Shown here: in pieces, positions 16,512-27,134 of the stretch | How positions within the stretch are numbered: the first letter of the stretch is position 1 | Layout of the letters: each line of letters begins with the position of its first letter | Assembly: GCA_026387315.1 (NCBI GenBank) | Contig: JAPLLY010000001.1 | Location: 1 to 40,794, forward strand | DNA length: 40,794 nucleotides | Direction: 5' to 3' | Source of the DNA: Candidatus Omnitrophota bacterium | GTDB taxonomy: Bacteria; Omnitrophota; Gorgyraeia; Gygaellales; Profunditerraquicolaceae | Translations under genes and position numbers: made by a program | Notes under the pieces: model-generated | Told to the model about the DNA's origin: nothing | Databases searched by the model: none | What the model saw: only the letters and a program-made list of their open reading frames with translations

Positions 16512-19500
16512 ATGGAAGAGATCGTATCGTTTGATAGTATTTCAATTAAGATTGCCAGCCCACAGGTAATTAAATCCTGGTCTAAAGGTGATGTCAAAAA
16601 AGCCGAAACCATTAATTACCGCACGCTCAAGCCGGAAAAAGATGGTTTGTTTTGTGAAAAAATCTTTGGGCCGGTGCGGGATTGGGAGTGTAACTGCGGT
16701 AAATATAAAGGAATAAAATTTAAAGGTATTACCTGCGACCGCTGCGGAGTTACCGTTGACCGCTCAAGCGTCCGGCGTGAGCGCATGGGGCATATTGATT
16801 TAGCCACGCCGGTTACGCATATTTGGTTTTTTAAGGCTGTGCCCAGCCGGATGAGCGCGCTTTTAGATATTGGTTTAAGAGACCTAGAGAGGATTATTTA
16901 TTACGAGGAGTATGTGATTACGGATCCCGGGACTACGCCGCTAAAGAAAAAAGAGCTGCTTACTGATGAACAGTATCAGGAGGCCCTGAGCAAATACGGA
17001 ACAAATTTTAAGGCTAAGATCGGGGCTGAGGCAATCAGCGAACTTTTAAAAGAGTTAGATTTGGATGTAGTTTGCCGTAAATTCAGGAAAGATTTGGAAA
17101 AATCCAAAGATGTTTTAAATAATCGCAAAGCGATTAAAAACCTGAAGATTGTCGAGGATTTTAAGAAAAGCGGGAATAAACCGGCATGGATGATCTTAGA
17201 AATCGTGCCGGTAATTCCTCCGGATCTGCGCCCCTTAGTTCCGCTAGAGGGCGGGAGGTTTGCTACCAGCGACCTTAATGATTTGTACCGCCGGGTAATT
17301 AACCGTAACAACCGCCTAAAGAAGCTGATGGAGCTAAGCGCCCCTGAGATTATTATCCGTAATGAGAAGCGCATGCTTCAGGAGGCAGTGGACGCGCTCC
17401 TGGATAATGGCCGTCATGGCAAACCGGTAAATGGCGCCAATAATCGTCCGTTAAAATCTCTTTCCGATATGCTTAAGGGAAAGCAAGGCCGTTTCCGTCA
17501 GAATCTTCTGGGTAAACGTGTCGATTATTCCGGCCGTTCAGTGATTGTGGTGGGCCCGGAACTTAAATTGCATGAATGCGGCCTTCCTAAGCAGATGGCT
17601 TTAGAGTTATTTGAGCCGTTTATTATTAAGAAATTAAGAGAAAAAGGTTTTGTGCATACCATTAAAGGCGCTCGCCGCATGGTCGAGCGCGGTAAGATTG
17701 AAGTTTGGGATATTCTGGATGAAGTGATTAAAGACCATCCGATTATGCTTAACCGCGCGCCAACTCTGCACCGCTTGGGTATTCAGGCATTTCAACCGTT
17801 ATTAATTGAAGGAAAATCCATCAAGATCCATCCGCTAGTTTGTACTGCTTTTAACGCCGACTTTGACGGTGATCAGATGGCGGTGCATGTGCCGTTATCC
17901 CTGGAATCGCAGCTAGAGACTAAGGTCCTGATTATGGCTATTAATAATATATTTTCTCCGGCTGACGGCCGTCCGGTAATTTCTCCTACTCAAGATATAG
18001 TTTTAGGCGTGGCATATTTAAGCCGGGAAAAAGCCGGCGCGCTGGGAGAGGGGATGATTTTTTCCGGCGCCGATGAACTCCTGATCGCTTACGATGATAA
18101 AGCGGTAGAGTTACACGCTAAAATTAAAATTCGCGTCAGCGGCTTGTATGATTTCGACCAGAAAAAACCAATCAACCAAAATCAATTGATTACCACTACT
18201 GTCGGCCGAGTAATCTTTAATCAGGTCCTGCCCGCGGAGTTTGGATTTGTTAATTGCGATTTAAAGAAAAGCAAGGTGAGCGATATTGTGGTTAGCTGCT
18301 ATAAAAGATTCGGCCACGCCGCGACCATTAAATTGCTTGATGATATTAAAAGATTAGGTTTTGAGATGGGTACTTTAGGCGGTATTTCTATCGGTATCGA
18401 TGATATGACTGTGCCGGTGGCTAAGGGGCAAGTTTTGAAAGAATCTAAAGAAGAGGTGGCTAAGGTTGAAGATCAATACCGTAAAGGTATCATTACTAAT
18501 AGTGAACGTAAATCTAAGGTAATTGATATTTGGACGCATGCCACGGATACCATTTCGGACCTGTTGTTTAAAGGAATGGATTCATTTAATCCTATTTTTA
18601 TGATGGCCGACAGCGGGGCGCGTGGTTCACGTTTACAGGTTAGGCAGTTGGCGGGTATGCGCGGCCTGATGGCTAAACCCAGCGGCGAAATCATTGAAAA
18701 CCCGATTACCGCTAATTTCCGTGAAGGGTTAAATGTTTTAGAGTATTTTATTTCTACTCACGGCGCGCGTAAAGGTTTGGCCGATACCGCGCTTAAGACC
18801 GCCGACGCCGGTTACCTGACTCGAAGGCTGGTAGATGTTGCCCAGGAGGTAATTGTTTGCGAAGATGATTGCGGCACACTCAATGGTATTACGGTGGCGG
18901 CGATTGTTGAAGGTGACGAAGAAGTGGTCGGTTTGAAGGACCGGATTATCGGAAGAGTGGCTCTAGATAATGTTGTGGATATCATCACTGACGAGGTGAT
19001 TATTGAACAGGGCTGCGAAATAACTGAAGAAAAAACTGACAGAATAGAAAAACTGGGAATTGAGAAAATTCGTATTCGTAGTGTTTTGACCTGTGAGAGC
19101 GGAAGAGGAGTTTGTGCTAAATGTTATGGCCGCAATCTTTCTACCGGCAGGTTAATTGAGTTAGGAGAAGCAGTGGGCGTGGTGGCTGCTCAGAGTATCG
19201 GAGAGCCCGGTACTCAGCTGACCATGAGAACTTTCCATATCGGAGGTACAGCCTCCAGAACCATTGAGCAGTCATTTATTAAGGCTAAAAATGAAGGTTT
19301 TATTAAGTACCATAACTTAAGAGTTACGCTGAAAAATAAGGAAAACGTTGTTTTAAATAGAAACGGAGCAATTAGTATTAATGACGCGCAAGGCCGGGAG
19401 TTTGAGCGTTATTCGCTTCCCCAGGGCGCCTTTATTACTTTTGCTGACGGGCAGGAAGTTAAAAAGGGAGTGTCCTTAGTGCATTGGGATCCGTATACCT

Positions 19501-20546
19501 TGCCCGTACTTACTGAAGTTGGCGGATTAGTGCGTTTTGAAGATTTACGCGAGAATATTACTATGCGCGAGGAGGTTAATCCGGTTACAAAATTAACGGA
19601 GCGCGTAGTAGTCGAGCATAAGCCGGAATATCATCCGCAGGTAGTTATTTTGGATGAGAAAAAAGAAGTTTTAGGTATTTATCCTATCCCGATTGGCGCG
19701 CACATTATTGTGCGAGACGGCGAGCAAATAGGAGGAGGAGATCTCTTGGCAAAAATTCCGCGGATGGTGGTTAAGACCCGCGATATTACCGGCGGCTTGC
19801 CTCGCGTGGCTGAACTTTTTGAAGCCAGGCGCCCGAAGGATCCGGCGGTGATTAGTGAGATAGATGGATTCGTGGAGTTTGGCGAAACCAAGAAAAATCA
19901 GCGCCTGATTATTGTTAAATCTGCCACGGGTATGGCCAGGGAATATATTATTCCGCATGGTAAACATCCGAATGTTTATAAAGGAGATAAAGTTACTGCC
20001 GGCCAGCAGCTTACCGATGGGCCGGTAGTTTTACAGGATATTTTGAGTGTTTGCGGCGATAAGGTCTTACAGGAGTACCTGGTGAATGAGGTGCAGGAGG
20101 TTTATCGTTTGCAGGGCGTGCGGATTAATGATAAACATATTGAGGTAATTATCCGCCAGATGCTTAAAAAAGTAAGAGTAGAGGATCCGGGCGATACGGA
20201 ATTTTTGGCCACGCAGCAGGTGGATAAATGGGTTTTTCAGAAAGAAAACACCCGGGTGATTAAAAAAGGCGGCAAGCCAGCTCAGGCCACACCCCTACTT
20301 TTAGGGATAACCAAGGCTTCGCTTACTACTGAGAGCTTTATTTCTGCCGCTAGTTTTCAGGAGACGACCCGGGTTTTAACGGAAGCCGCGACCAGTGGCA
20401 AGCGAGATGAATTATTCGGTTTAAAAGAAAATGTTATCGTGGGGCACTTGATTCCGGCTGGTACCGGATTTAGGGCGCATCGCGATATTGAAGTGGTTAA
20501 AATAACCGCTCAAGACAGTGTTGAAAAGAAAGAAAAAAAGGAATAA
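16512..20546 (+). CDS. rpoC: DNA-directed RNA polymerase subunit beta'
   Basis: Holds the polymerase active site. I start it at the ATG at 16512, giving [17 protein letters not shown] and 1,344 residues, because that is the conserved N-terminus; the in-frame ATG at 16482 lies inside rpoB. The first zinc site is C60, C62, C75, C78. The Mg-binding motif [12 protein letters not shown] has D450, D452 and D454. The second zinc site is C788, C861, C868, C871. The trigger-loop region [16 protein letters not shown] is present. rpsL follows after 3 nt. Confidence 0.99.
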   Translation: MEEIVSFDSISIKIASPQVIKSWSKGDVKKAETINYRTLKPEKDGLFCEKIFGPVRDWECNCGKYKGIKFKGITCDRCGVTVDRSSVRRERMGHIDLATPVTHIWFFKAVPSRMSALLDIGLRDLERIIYYEEYVITDPGTTPLKKKELLTDEQYQEALSKYGTNFKAKIGAEAISELLKELDLDVVCRKFRKDLEKSKDVLNNRKAIKNLKIVEDFKKSGNKPAWMILEIVPVIPPDLRPLVPLEGGRFATSDLNDLYRRVINRNNRLKKLMELSAPEIIIRNEKRMLQEAVDALLDNGRHGKPVNGANNRPLKSLSDMLKGKQGRFRQNLLGKRVDYSGRSVIVVGPELKLHECGLPKQMALELFEPFIIKKLREKGFVHTIKGARRMVERGKIEVWDILDEVIKDHPIMLNRAPTLHRLGIQAFQPLLIEGKSIKIHPLVCTAFNADFDGDQMAVHVPLSLESQLETKVLIMAINNIFSPADGRPVISPTQDIVLGVAYLSREKAGALGEGMIFSGADELLIAYDDKAVELHAKIKIRVSGLYDFDQKKPINQNQLITTTVGRVIFNQVLPAEFGFVNCDLKKSKVSDIVVSCYKRFGHAATIKLLDDIKRLGFEMGTLGGISIGIDDMTVPVAKGQVLKESKEEVAKVEDQYRKGIITNSERKSKVIDIWTHATDTISDLLFKGMDSFNPIFMMADSGARGSRLQVRQLAGMRGLMAKPSGEIIENPITANFREGLNVLEYFISTHGARKGLADTALKTADAGYLTRRLVDVAQEVIVCEDDCGTLNGITVAAIVEGDEEVVGLKDRIIGRVALDNVVDIITDEVIIEQGCEITEEKTDRIEKLGIEKIRIRSVLTCESGRGVCAKCYGRNLSTGRLIELGEAVGVVAAQSIGEPGTQLTMRTFHIGGTASRTIEQSFIKAKNEGFIKYHNLRVTLKNKENVVLNRNGAISINDAQGREFERYSLPQGAFITFADGQEVKKGVSLVHWDPYTLPVLTEVGGLVRFEDLRENITMREEVNPVTKLTERVVVEHKPEYHPQVVILDEKKEVLGIYPIPIGAHIIVRDGEQIGGGDLLAKIPRMVVKTRDITGGLPRVAELFEARRPKDPAVISEIDGFVEFGETKKNQRLIIVKSATGMAREYIIPHGKHPNVYKGDKVTAGQQLTDGPVVLQDILSVCGDKVLQEYLVNEVQEVYRLQGVRINDKHIEVIIRQMLKKVRVEDPGDTEFLATQQVDKWVFQKENTRVIKKGGKPAQATPLLLGITKASLTTESFISAASFQETTRVLTEAATSGKRDELFGLKENVIVGHLIPAGTGFRAHRDIEVVKITAQDSVEKKEKKE

Positions 20547-20549
20547 CCT

Positions 20550-20930
20550 ATGCCCACAATTTCTCAGTTAATCAGATTCGGCAGGATTTCCAAGAAAAAG
20601 AAAAGTAAGTCTCCGGCTTTAAAAGCTTGCCCTCAGAGAAGAGGTGTATGCCTCCAGGTGCGTACGATGACACCTAAAAAACCAAACTCAGCTTTGAGAA
20701 AAATTGCCAGGGTCAGGTTGACTACGGGTTTAGAAGTTACGGCTTATATTCCCGGAGAGGGGCATAATCTTCAGGAACACTCAATTGTTTTAGTCAGGGG
20801 TGGCAGGGTTAAAGATTTGCCGGGTGTGCGTTATCATATTGTGAGAGGCTCATTAGATGCTTCAGGGGTTAATGCCCGTAGAAGAAGCCGTTCTAAATAT
20901 GGAGCTAAAAGGCCAAAGGAAGGGAAATAA
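20550..20930 (+). CDS. rpsL: 30S ribosomal protein S12
   Basis: Decoding-centre protein. The 126-residue product carries the two universally conserved loops: [11 protein letters not shown] and [12 protein letters not shown], with lysines at the positions that give streptomycin sensitivity. Short spacing from rpoC continues the rpoBC-str operon. A GGGGACGGTTCT repeat separates it from rpsG. Confidence 0.98.
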   Translation: MPTISQLIRFGRISKKKKSKSPALKACPQRRGVCLQVRTMTPKKPNSALRKIARVRLTTGLEVTAYIPGEGHNLQEHSIVLVRGGRVKDLPGVRYHIVRGSLDASGVNARRRSRSKYGAKRPKEGK

Positions 20931-20939
20931 TAAGAATCA

Positions 20940-21014
20940 TGGGGACGGTTCTATTTTTCCCGAAAAACAAGGGGACGGTTCTGTTTTTTCTAAAAGAAAA
21001 ACAGAACCGTCCCC
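20940..21014. repeat. GGGGACGGTTCT palindromic repeat between rpsL and rpsG (family P1)
   Basis: Half-site 20941-20957 plus a full hairpin 20971-21014 (GGGGACGGTTCTGTTTTT against AAAAACAGAACCGTCCCC). The repeat starts within about 10 nt of the rpsL stop and is followed by a clean GGGAG Shine-Dalgarno for rpsG. Confidence 0.8.
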
Positions 21015-21049
21015 TGGATTCTAAAGTTAAATAAAGGGAGTGTCGAAAG

Positions 21050-21520
21050 ATGAGAAGAAGAAAAGCGCAGGAAAAAGTTATTTTAGCCGATCCTAAATAT
21101 AATAGCAAAATAATCGCTAAGTTTATGAATATGGTGATGTACGATGGTAAAAAAGCGATCGCGGAAAAATTGGTTTATAGCGCTTTTGATATTGTGTTGA
21201 AGAATTTAAATGAGCAGGATATTTTAAAAGTATTTTATAAGGCATTGGATAATGTGCGGCCGCGCTTAGAGGTAAAACCGCGCAGGGTTGGCGGAGCTAC
21301 TTATCAGGTACCGATAGAAGTCAGGCAGGAGCGTGGTACTTCCATTGCCCTGCGCTGGATCAGGGATTTTGCCCAAAATAGAAAAGGTAAGCCCATGCAG
21401 GAAAAGTTAGCTGATGAAATTATTGCCGCTTATAAAGGTGAAGGTTCGGCAATTAAAAAGAGGGATGATACGCATAAGATGGCTGAGTCTAATAAAGCCT
21501 ATGCGCATTTTAGGTGGTAG
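21050..21520 (+). CDS. rpsG: 30S ribosomal protein S7
   Basis: Primary assembly protein of the 30S head, near the E-site tRNA. 156 residues with [16 protein letters not shown] and the C-terminal [20 protein letters not shown], all typical. The ATG follows AGGGAG. The C-terminal codons hold the AGGTGG that serves as Shine-Dalgarno for fusA, which begins one nt after the stop codon. Confidence 0.98.
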   Translation: MRRRKAQEKVILADPKYNSKIIAKFMNMVMYDGKKAIAEKLVYSAFDIVLKNLNEQDILKVFYKALDNVRPRLEVKPRRVGGATYQVPIEVRQERGTSIALRWIRDFAQNRKGKPMQEKLADEIIAAYKGEGSAIKKRDDTHKMAESNKAYAHFRW

Positions 21521-21521
21521 A

Positions 21522-23618
21522 TTGAGAAAGATACCGTTAGAAAAAATACGAAATATCGGGATTATTGCCCATATCGACGCCGGGAAAACTACGACTAGCG
21601 AGCGCGTTTTGTTTTATACGGGTAAAAATTATAAGTTAGGTGAAGTCCACGATGGCGCCGCCACCATGGATTGGATGGTTCAGGAGCAGGAAAGAGGGAT
21701 TACGATTACCGCTGCTGCCACTACTTGTATCTGGAAGGATATCTCGATTAATTTGATTGATACTCCGGGCCACGTGGATTTTACGATTGAAGTGGAAAGG
21801 TCATTAAAAGTATTAGACGGAGCAGTGGTTGTTTTCTGCGGGGTAGGCGGAGTTGAGCCGCAATCAGAAACTGTATGGCGCCAGGCAGACCGTTATAATG
21901 TTCCGCGCATTGCTTTTGTGAATAAGATGGACCGTACCGGCTCAGATTTCTTGGCGGTAGTAGCTCAAATACATGAAAGATTAGGGGCTAATGTCGCGGC
22001 GATTCAGCTTCCGGTGGGCCATGAAAGTGGTTTTAGCGGGGTCCTGGACCTGGTGGAGGAAAAGTTAATTCATTATGAAGATGACCTGGGGAAAGAATTC
22101 CAAGTAAAGGAAATTCCGGAAGATATGGCGGCGGAGTTTAAAAAATATCGCCTGATTCTGGTGGAGAAGGTCGCCGAGGCGGATGATGCGGTTATGGAAG
22201 ATTATCTAGCGGGTAGAACGGTGGCTAATGAGAAATTGAAAGCAGCAATCCGCCGGGGGTGTATTGCCAATAAATTTGTCCCGGTGCTTTGCGGTTCAGC
22301 TTTTAAGAATAAGGGCGTACAGATGGTTTTAGACGCGGTAAAAGATTACCTTCCTTCTCCGCTTGATGTGCCTGGCGTAAAAGGCACTAATCCGGATACC
22401 GGTGAATTCCAAGAGGTTATCGCGGATGATGCAGCTCCTTTTACTGCCTTGTGTTTTAAGGTAGCCACCGATCCTTTTGTCGGGAAAATCTATTTTACCA
22501 GGATGTATTCCGGGACGCTTGTTTCCGGAACCTATATTTATAATGCCACCAAACGAGAGAGAGAGCGGGTAACTAAAATTGTTAAAATGCACGCTAACCA
22601 TCAGGAAGTAACCGAGAGCATTGCTACGGGTGATATCGCCGCGTTGGTAGGCTTAAAGGATACCAAGACCGGTGATACTCTGTGTATGGAAAAAAACCCT
22701 ATTCTTATTGAAGCGATGCGTTTTCCGGATCCGGTTATTCAGCAGGCTATTGAGCCTAAGAGCAAGGATGCCCAGGAAAAATTAGGCATGGCGATGCATA
22801 AATTAGAAGACGAGGATCCGTCATTCAGGGTTACTTATAATCAGGAAACTGGACAGACCTTGATTGCCGGAATGGGGCAGCTGCATTTGGAAATTATCGT
22901 GGACAGAATTCTGCGTGAGTTTAATGTTGAAGCTACGGTGGGGGCTCCTCAGGTTGCCTATCGTGAAACAATTAGAAAAAGCGTTTCGAGCGTGGGTAAA
23001 TTTATTTCCCAATCCGGCGGACGCGGACAATATGGCCATTGTGTTATTGAGATGAGCCCGCAAGAGGTTCCCGGAACAGGTATTACTTTTGAAGATAAAA
23101 TTAGAAGTGGTTCTATCCCGCGGGAATTTATTCCCGCGGTAAAACAGGGAATCATGGGCGCGGCCAAGAATGGCGTTTTGGCCGGCTATCCGGTTACCGA
23201 CGTAAAAGTTGTCCTGGTTGATGGATCATTTCATGAAGTTGATTCTTCGGAACTGGCCTTTAAAATGGCAGGTTCTATTGCTTTTCAAGATGGTATGAAA
23301 AAAGCGCATCCGGTTTTATTAGAACCGATTATGGATATCGAGGTAGTTGTGCCGGAAGAGTTTATGGGGCAGATTATCGGGGACTTAAGCTCACGCCGCG
23401 CGAAAATAATTGCTCTTGGCCAGAGATTAAATTTACGCACGATCCGAGCTCATGTTCCGCTGTCGGAAGTTTTTAATTACGCAACCATAACAAGATCCTT
23501 GACACAAGGCCGCGCATCGTATACAATGGAACCTTCCTTCTACAGCGAAGTTCCCGCGCATGTAGCGGAAAAAGTGGTTTCGGGGTCAGTAAATGCAAAC
23601 GCAAGAAAGACTTTTTAA
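21522..23618 (+). CDS. fusA: Elongation factor G
   Basis: GTPase that drives translocation and, with RRF, ribosome recycling. I choose the TTG at 21522 ([19 protein letters not shown]), one nt after the rpsG stop and four nt after AGGTGG; 698 residues, the usual size. Upstream in-frame codons lie inside rpsG. Visible: P-loop AHIDAGKT (16-23), EQERGITI switch region, [14 protein letters not shown], and domain IV-V motifs GGRGQYGHC and [12 protein letters not shown] promoter-like sequence for tuf overlaps the last codons. Confidence 0.98.
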   Translation: MRKIPLEKIRNIGIIAHIDAGKTTTSERVLFYTGKNYKLGEVHDGAATMDWMVQEQERGITITAAATTCIWKDISINLIDTPGHVDFTIEVERSLKVLDGAVVVFCGVGGVEPQSETVWRQADRYNVPRIAFVNKMDRTGSDFLAVVAQIHERLGANVAAIQLPVGHESGFSGVLDLVEEKLIHYEDDLGKEFQVKEIPEDMAAEFKKYRLILVEKVAEADDAVMEDYLAGRTVANEKLKAAIRRGCIANKFVPVLCGSAFKNKGVQMVLDAVKDYLPSPLDVPGVKGTNPDTGEFQEVIADDAAPFTALCFKVATDPFVGKIYFTRMYSGTLVSGTYIYNATKRERERVTKIVKMHANHQEVTESIATGDIAALVGLKDTKTGDTLCMEKNPILIEAMRFPDPVIQQAIEPKSKDAQEKLGMAMHKLEDEDPSFRVTYNQETGQTLIAGMGQLHLEIIVDRILREFNVEATVGAPQVAYRETIRKSVSSVGKFISQSGGRGQYGHCVIEMSPQEVPGTGITFEDKIRSGSIPREFIPAVKQGIMGAAKNGVLAGYPVTDVKVVLVDGSFHEVDSSELAFKMAGSIAFQDGMKKAHPVLLEPIMDIEVVVPEEFMGQIIGDLSSRRAKIIALGQRLNLRTIRAHVPLSEVFNYATITRSLTQGRASYTMEPSFYSEVPAHVAEKVVSGSVNANARKTF
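23499..23527 (+). promoter_or_regulatory. Putative strong internal promoter in fusA driving tuf
   Basis: TTGACA (23499-23504), a 17-nt spacer and TACAAT (23522-23527). Both boxes are close to consensus and the spacing is optimal. It lies about 200 nt before tuf, in the region where internal tuf promoters are known in enterobacteria. It overlaps conserved EF-G residues ([11 protein letters not shown]), so part of the match is constrained by coding. Confidence 0.55.
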
Positions 23619-23645
23619 AAAAAGTAACACCCCGCGTTAAGAAGT

Positions 23646-23710
23646 CACCCGGCGCTTATTTGAATTGCGCCGGTGTCCCCTAATGGGGAGCACGGGTGTG
23701 CCCTTCTGGG
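23646..23710 (+). promoter_or_regulatory. Structured tuf leader (short hairpin array)
   Basis: The fusA-tuf gap holds a row of short stems: CACCCGGCGC against GCGCCGGTG (one bulge), CCCC-taat-GGGG, GCAC-gggt-GTGC and CCC-ttct-GGG, then a strong AGGAGG Shine-Dalgarno. No ORF is evident. It could be a regulatory or stabilising leader for the abundant tuf mRNA; function is not known. Confidence 0.4.
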
Positions 23711-23727
23711 CTAGGAGGATAAAAGAA

Positions 23728-24930
23728 ATGGCTAAAGAGAAATTTGTAAGGAGTAAACCGCACGTAAATATTGGAACCATTGGGCATATTGATCATGGTA
23801 AAACCACGCTTACTGCTGCCATTTGTAATGTTTTATCAAAACTCGGTCAAGCTACAGCCAGGGATTACGCGGATATTGCTAAAGGTGGTACGGTTAGAGA
23901 CGAAACAAAAGTGGTTACGATTTCCGTTGCGCATGTTGAATATGAAACAGGCGCGCGTCACTACGCGCATATAGATTGCCCTGGCCACGCCGATTACATT
24001 AAGAATATGATCACTGGTGCCGCTCAAATGGACGGAGCAATTTTGGTAGTTTCCGCTGCTGACGGCCCGATGCCTCAAACCAGAGAGCATATTCTTCTGG
24101 CGCGTCAGGTGAACGTACCAAGTATGGTTGTATTTATGAATAAGGTGGATTTGGTGGATGATAAAGAGCTCCTGGATTTAGTGGAGATGGAAATCAGGGA
24201 ACTTTTAACTAAGTATGGATACCCGGGAGACAAGACGCCGATTATCCGCGGCAGTGCTAATAAAGCTTATAAGGCAACCGATGCCAATGGAGCGGATGCT
24301 AAGTGTATTATGGATTTAATGAAAGCCGTTGATGAGTTTATTCCGCTTCCTCCCAGAGAGCTGGATAAGACTTTACTGATGGCGGTTGAAGATGTCTTTA
24401 GTATTGAAGGCAGGGGTACGGTGGCTACCGGAAGAATTGAACGGGGTAAGGTAAAAGTGGGAGAAGAAGTTGAAATTATCGGTTTAAGGCCGGAAGCCAA
24501 GAAATCCGTAGTTACCGGAATTGAAATGTTTCGTAAACTGTTGGATGAAGGCCAGGCTGGAGACAATGTCGGCCTGCTCTTAAGAGGCGTGGAAAAGAAT
24601 GATATCGAGCGCGGAATGGTTATTGCCGCGCCTAAATCTATTCTACCGCATACGAAATTTAAGGCCCAAGTGTATATTTTGACTAAAGAAGAAGGCGGCA
24701 GGCACACTCCATTTTTTAAAGGTTATCGGCCGCAGTTCTATTTTCGTACCACTGACGTTACCGGCGCGGCTACTCTTCCTACGGGCGTAGAAATGGTTAT
24801 GCCTGGTGATAATGTGTCTTTGGAAGTGGAGTTGATTACTCCGATTGCCATCGAGAAAGAATCTCGTTTTGCTATTCGTGAAGGCGGCCATACCGTGGGC
24901 GCGGGAGTAGTTACTGAGGTTATTGCCTAA
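23728..24930 (+). CDS. tuf: Elongation factor Tu
   Basis: Delivers aminoacyl-tRNA to the ribosome. The ATG at 23728, 7-8 nt after AGGAGG, gives [20 protein letters not shown] and 400 residues; the in-frame upstream start would add unconserved residues. P-loop GHIDHGKT (19-26), [13 protein letters not shown], and domain 2/3 motifs ([26 protein letters not shown]) are intact. It closes the str operon and is followed by a tandem palindromic leader before rpsJ. Confidence 0.99.
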   Translation: MAKEKFVRSKPHVNIGTIGHIDHGKTTLTAAICNVLSKLGQATARDYADIAKGGTVRDETKVVTISVAHVEYETGARHYAHIDCPGHADYIKNMITGAAQMDGAILVVSAADGPMPQTREHILLARQVNVPSMVVFMNKVDLVDDKELLDLVEMEIRELLTKYGYPGDKTPIIRGSANKAYKATDANGADAKCIMDLMKAVDEFIPLPPRELDKTLLMAVEDVFSIEGRGTVATGRIERGKVKVGEEVEIIGLRPEAKKSVVTGIEMFRKLLDEGQAGDNVGLLLRGVEKNDIERGMVIAAPKSILPHTKFKAQVYILTKEEGGRHTPFFKGYRPQFYFRTTDVTGAATLPTGVEMVMPGDNVSLEVELITPIAIEKESRFAIREGGHTVGAGVVTEVIA

Positions 24931-24933
24931 TAG

Positions 24934-25111
24934 ATGAACCCCGCACCTTCTGGATATTCAAGGTATAATTAAATAAGGTGCGGAGACAGAGAATAATAAA
25001 GGGTTTAAAGAATTAAATAAGGAGAAGGTGCAAAAGGGGTGAACCCCGCACCTTCTTACCATTCAAGTATTAAAGAATTATAGTTTAAATAAAAGGAGAA
25101 GGTGCGGGGTG
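24934..25111 (+). promoter_or_regulatory. Tandem palindromic leader of rpsJ (family P2) with two micro-ORFs
   Basis: Two copies of the element in tandem. Copy 1 has 5' arm CCCCGCACCTTC (24939-24950) with partial 3' arms AAGGTGCGG (24975-24983) and GAAGGTGC-aaaa-GGGGT. Copy 2 has a perfect 14-nt pair: ACCCCGCACCTTCT (25043-25056) and AGAAGGTGCGGGGT (25097-25110). The second arm contains the SD-like AAGGTG and GT of the rpsJ GTG start. Each 5' arm lies in a short ORF: ATG at 24934 encodes MNPAPSGYSRYN, GTG at 25039 encodes [14 protein letters not shown]. Confidence 0.65.
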
Positions 25112-25414
25112 AATACGCAAAAGATTCGGATTAAATTAAAAGCCTATGATCACCGGTTACTAGATCAGGCAGTAATTGAAATTGTGGAAACCGTTAAGCG
25201 CACCGGGGCCAAGATTTCCGGCCCCGTACCGCTTCCCACAAAAAGGGAAATTTACACGGTATTACGTTCTCCGCATGTTGATAAAAAATCGCGGGAACAG
25301 TTTGATTTATCTACCCATAAGCGCCTTATTGACATCTTTGAACCTACAGCTAAGACCATCGATTCATTAAGGAAATTAAACCTGCCCGCGGGAGTGGACG
25401 TAGAGATCAAGTAA
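25109..25414 (+). CDS. rpsJ: 30S ribosomal protein S10
   Basis: 30S head protein and, with NusB, part of antitermination complexes. 101 residues with [43 protein letters not shown] (split over residues 39-65) and a C-terminal PAGVDVEIK. The GTG start lies inside the 3' arm of a perfect inverted repeat. First gene of the S10 cluster, next to tuf as in many bacteria. Confidence 0.98.
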   Translation: MNTQKIRIKLKAYDHRLLDQAVIEIVETVKRTGAKISGPVPLPTKREIYTVLRSPHVDKKSREQFDLSTHKRLIDIFEPTAKTIDSLRKLNLPAGVDVEIK

Positions 25415-25436
25415 CAAATCAAATCGGATAAATTAA

Positions 25437-26057
25437 ATGATTGGACTGATTGGGAAAAAAATTGGAATGACTCAAGTATTTGCCCCAGACAATAGCCAGT
25501 TAGGGGTTACTGCTATTGTAGCCGGGCCCTGTCCGATTCTGATGGTTATGGATAAGAATATTCAATTAGGATTTGATGCCGTCAAAGAAAAAAGTTTAAA
25601 GAAAGCGCAGTTGGGGCTTTATAAGAAATTAAATATTACTCCCCGCAAGGTAATTAAGGACCTCTCCAAAGAGGCCAATGTTGAATATAAGGTAGGCGAT
25701 GAGCTTAAGGTTGACCTTTTTTGCGAAGGTGATTTCGTAGATGTAAGCGGAATTTCTATTGGCAAGGGGTTTGCCGGCGGTATGAAGCGCTGGCATTGGA
25801 AGGGCGGGCCCCGGACGCACGGTTCAACTTCGCATCGTAGAGTCGGCTCCATTGGTTCCAGCACTACTCCCGGAAGAGTTTTTAGGGGGCATCATATGCC
25901 AGGGCATATGGGCGCGAAAAACGCGACTGTACAAAATTTAAAAATTATTAAGGTGGATTTAGCCAATAACCTCCTGTTGGTTGAAGGAGGGGTTCCCGGG
26001 CATAAGAATGGTTACTTAGTGGTTACTAAAGCCATCAAGAAAAGAGTTAAGAAATAA
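25437..26057 (+). CDS. rplC: 50S ribosomal protein L3
   Basis: Early-assembly protein whose loop reaches the peptidyl transferase centre. 206 residues beginning [15 protein letters not shown] and containing the signature [20 protein letters not shown] and a [12 protein letters not shown] segment. Next gene rplD begins one nt after the stop. Confidence 0.98.
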   Translation: MIGLIGKKIGMTQVFAPDNSQLGVTAIVAGPCPILMVMDKNIQLGFDAVKEKSLKKAQLGLYKKLNITPRKVIKDLSKEANVEYKVGDELKVDLFCEGDFVDVSGISIGKGFAGGMKRWHWKGGPRTHGSTSHRRVGSIGSSTTPGRVFRGHHMPGHMGAKNATVQNLKIIKVDLANNLLLVEGGVPGHKNGYLVVTKAIKKRVKK

Positions 26058-26058
26058 T

Positions 26059-26706
26059 ATGTTCACTTTACCTGTGTATAATAGTGAAGGCAAAGAAGTT
26101 GATACGCTAAAACTTAACCCCGCGATTTTTGATGGCAGTCAGAATCTTGATTGCCTTCACCAGGCGGTTATTGGTTATCAGGCTAATCAGAGAAAAGGGT
26201 TAGCTTCGACTAAGACGCGGGGTGAGGTTTCCGGAGGCGGCAAGAAGCCCTGGAAACAGAAGGGGACTGGCCGAGCGCGCGTAGGGAGCACCCGTTCTCC
26301 TCTTTGGAGGCATGGTGGTGTAGTTTTTGGGCCTCACCCACGTGATTTCTCTTATGAGGTTCCCCAGAAGATCAAGGCGCTGGCTTTAAAAACAAGTTTA
26401 AATGTTAAATTAAATGAAAATAATTTTATTATTTTAGATGAATTTAATCTCGCCGCGCCTAAGACTAAACAAGCAGTAGAAGTGTTTTCTAATCTGAAAT
26501 TATTTTCTGCTAAAGATAAAAAACCAAAGAAAGTTTTATTTCTGACGCATAAATTAGGCGCGCAATTAAAGAGAGCTTTAAAAAATATAAGTTTCTTGAC
26601 TGTAAATTTAGCTTCTGATTGCCACGCTTACCAGGTAATGCAGAATCAAAAATTGCTGATTAGTAAAGCCGGTTTAGCTCTTCTGACGCAAAGGCTAAAG
26701 CCATGA
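26059..26706 (+). CDS. rplD: 50S ribosomal protein L4
   Basis: Lines the exit tunnel and in E. coli autoregulates the S10 operon. 215 residues with the tunnel-loop region KTRGEVSGGGKKPWKQKGTG and RARVGSTRSPLWRHGG. The E. coli type S10 leader hairpin cannot be recognised upstream; instead the operon begins with P2 palindromes. The 3' end overlaps rplW by 4 nt (ATGA). Confidence 0.97.
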   Translation: MFTLPVYNSEGKEVDTLKLNPAIFDGSQNLDCLHQAVIGYQANQRKGLASTKTRGEVSGGGKKPWKQKGTGRARVGSTRSPLWRHGGVVFGPHPRDFSYEVPQKIKALALKTSLNVKLNENNFIILDEFNLAAPKTKQAVEVFSNLKLFSAKDKKPKKVLFLTHKLGAQLKRALKNISFLTVNLASDCHAYQVMQNQKLLISKAGLALLTQRLKP

Positions 26707-26987
26707 GCCAGATCGCGCTGATCATCAAAGCCTTATTACAGACGGAAAAATCCAGCAGCTATTTAGCGGAGGGTAAATATCTTTTTTTAGTAAATAATGC
26801 TGCTAATAAAATTCAGATTAAACGGGCAGTCCAGCAGGCTTATAAAGTAAAGGTAAAGAATGTTAATACTTTTATTTCCAGGGGAAAACTTAAAAGAGTC
26901 AGGCATCAATTAGGCCGTACAGTGGATACTAAAAAGGCGGTAGTTACTTTAGCCGCCGGTCAAAAAATAAGTGAGGCCACAACTTAG
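26703..26987 (+). CDS. rplW: 50S ribosomal protein L23
   Basis: Tunnel-exit protein that docks trigger factor and SRP. 94 residues with LQTEKSSSYLAEGKYLFLV and KVKNVNTFISRGKLKRVR. ATGA overlap with rplD indicates coupled translation. Its stop codon TAG falls inside the hairpin of the following composite repeat (AACTTAGC). Confidence 0.95.
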   Translation: MSQIALIIKALLQTEKSSSYLAEGKYLFLVNNAANKIQIKRAVQQAYKVKVKNVNTFISRGKLKRVRHQLGRTVDTKKAVVTLAAGQKISEATT

Positions 26988-27078
26988 CGAGCGATAGCGA
27001 AGCTAAGTTGTTTGGCCGAACTTATCCCGCACCAATTGAAGCGCAGCTTAAAGCTAAATATACAATTGGTGCGGGATT
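26975..27078 (+). promoter_or_regulatory. Composite palindromic element upstream of rplB (family P5, copy 1)
   Basis: Module 1 is a hairpin: GGCCA-CAACTTAGC (26975-26988) with GCTAAGTTG-tt-TGGCC (27002-27017). Module 2 starts CGAACTTATCCC and forms CCCGCACCAATTG...CAATTGGTGCGGG with an AGCTTAAAGCT core. A second copy precedes rpsK (38519-38623); module 2 is nearly identical there while module 1 differs by compensatory pairs. The rest of the gap (27079-27134) has no Shine-Dalgarno that I can point to with confidence. Confidence 0.7.
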
Positions 27079-27134
27079 AATTCGCGCATTAATTTACTCA
27101 CACTGCGTGTTCGTAAGTTAAGCGCTCATTAAAG

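Noticed and set aside
21414-21521. Upstream start for fusA within rpsG
   Set aside because: EF-G begins about 10-12 residues before the first G-domain strand; the TTG at 21522 with AGGTGG fits, the earlier codons read rpsG in another frame.
23665-23727. Upstream start for tuf at 23665
   Set aside because: It translates the hairpin leader into 21 unconserved residues; AGGAGG points to the ATG at 23728.
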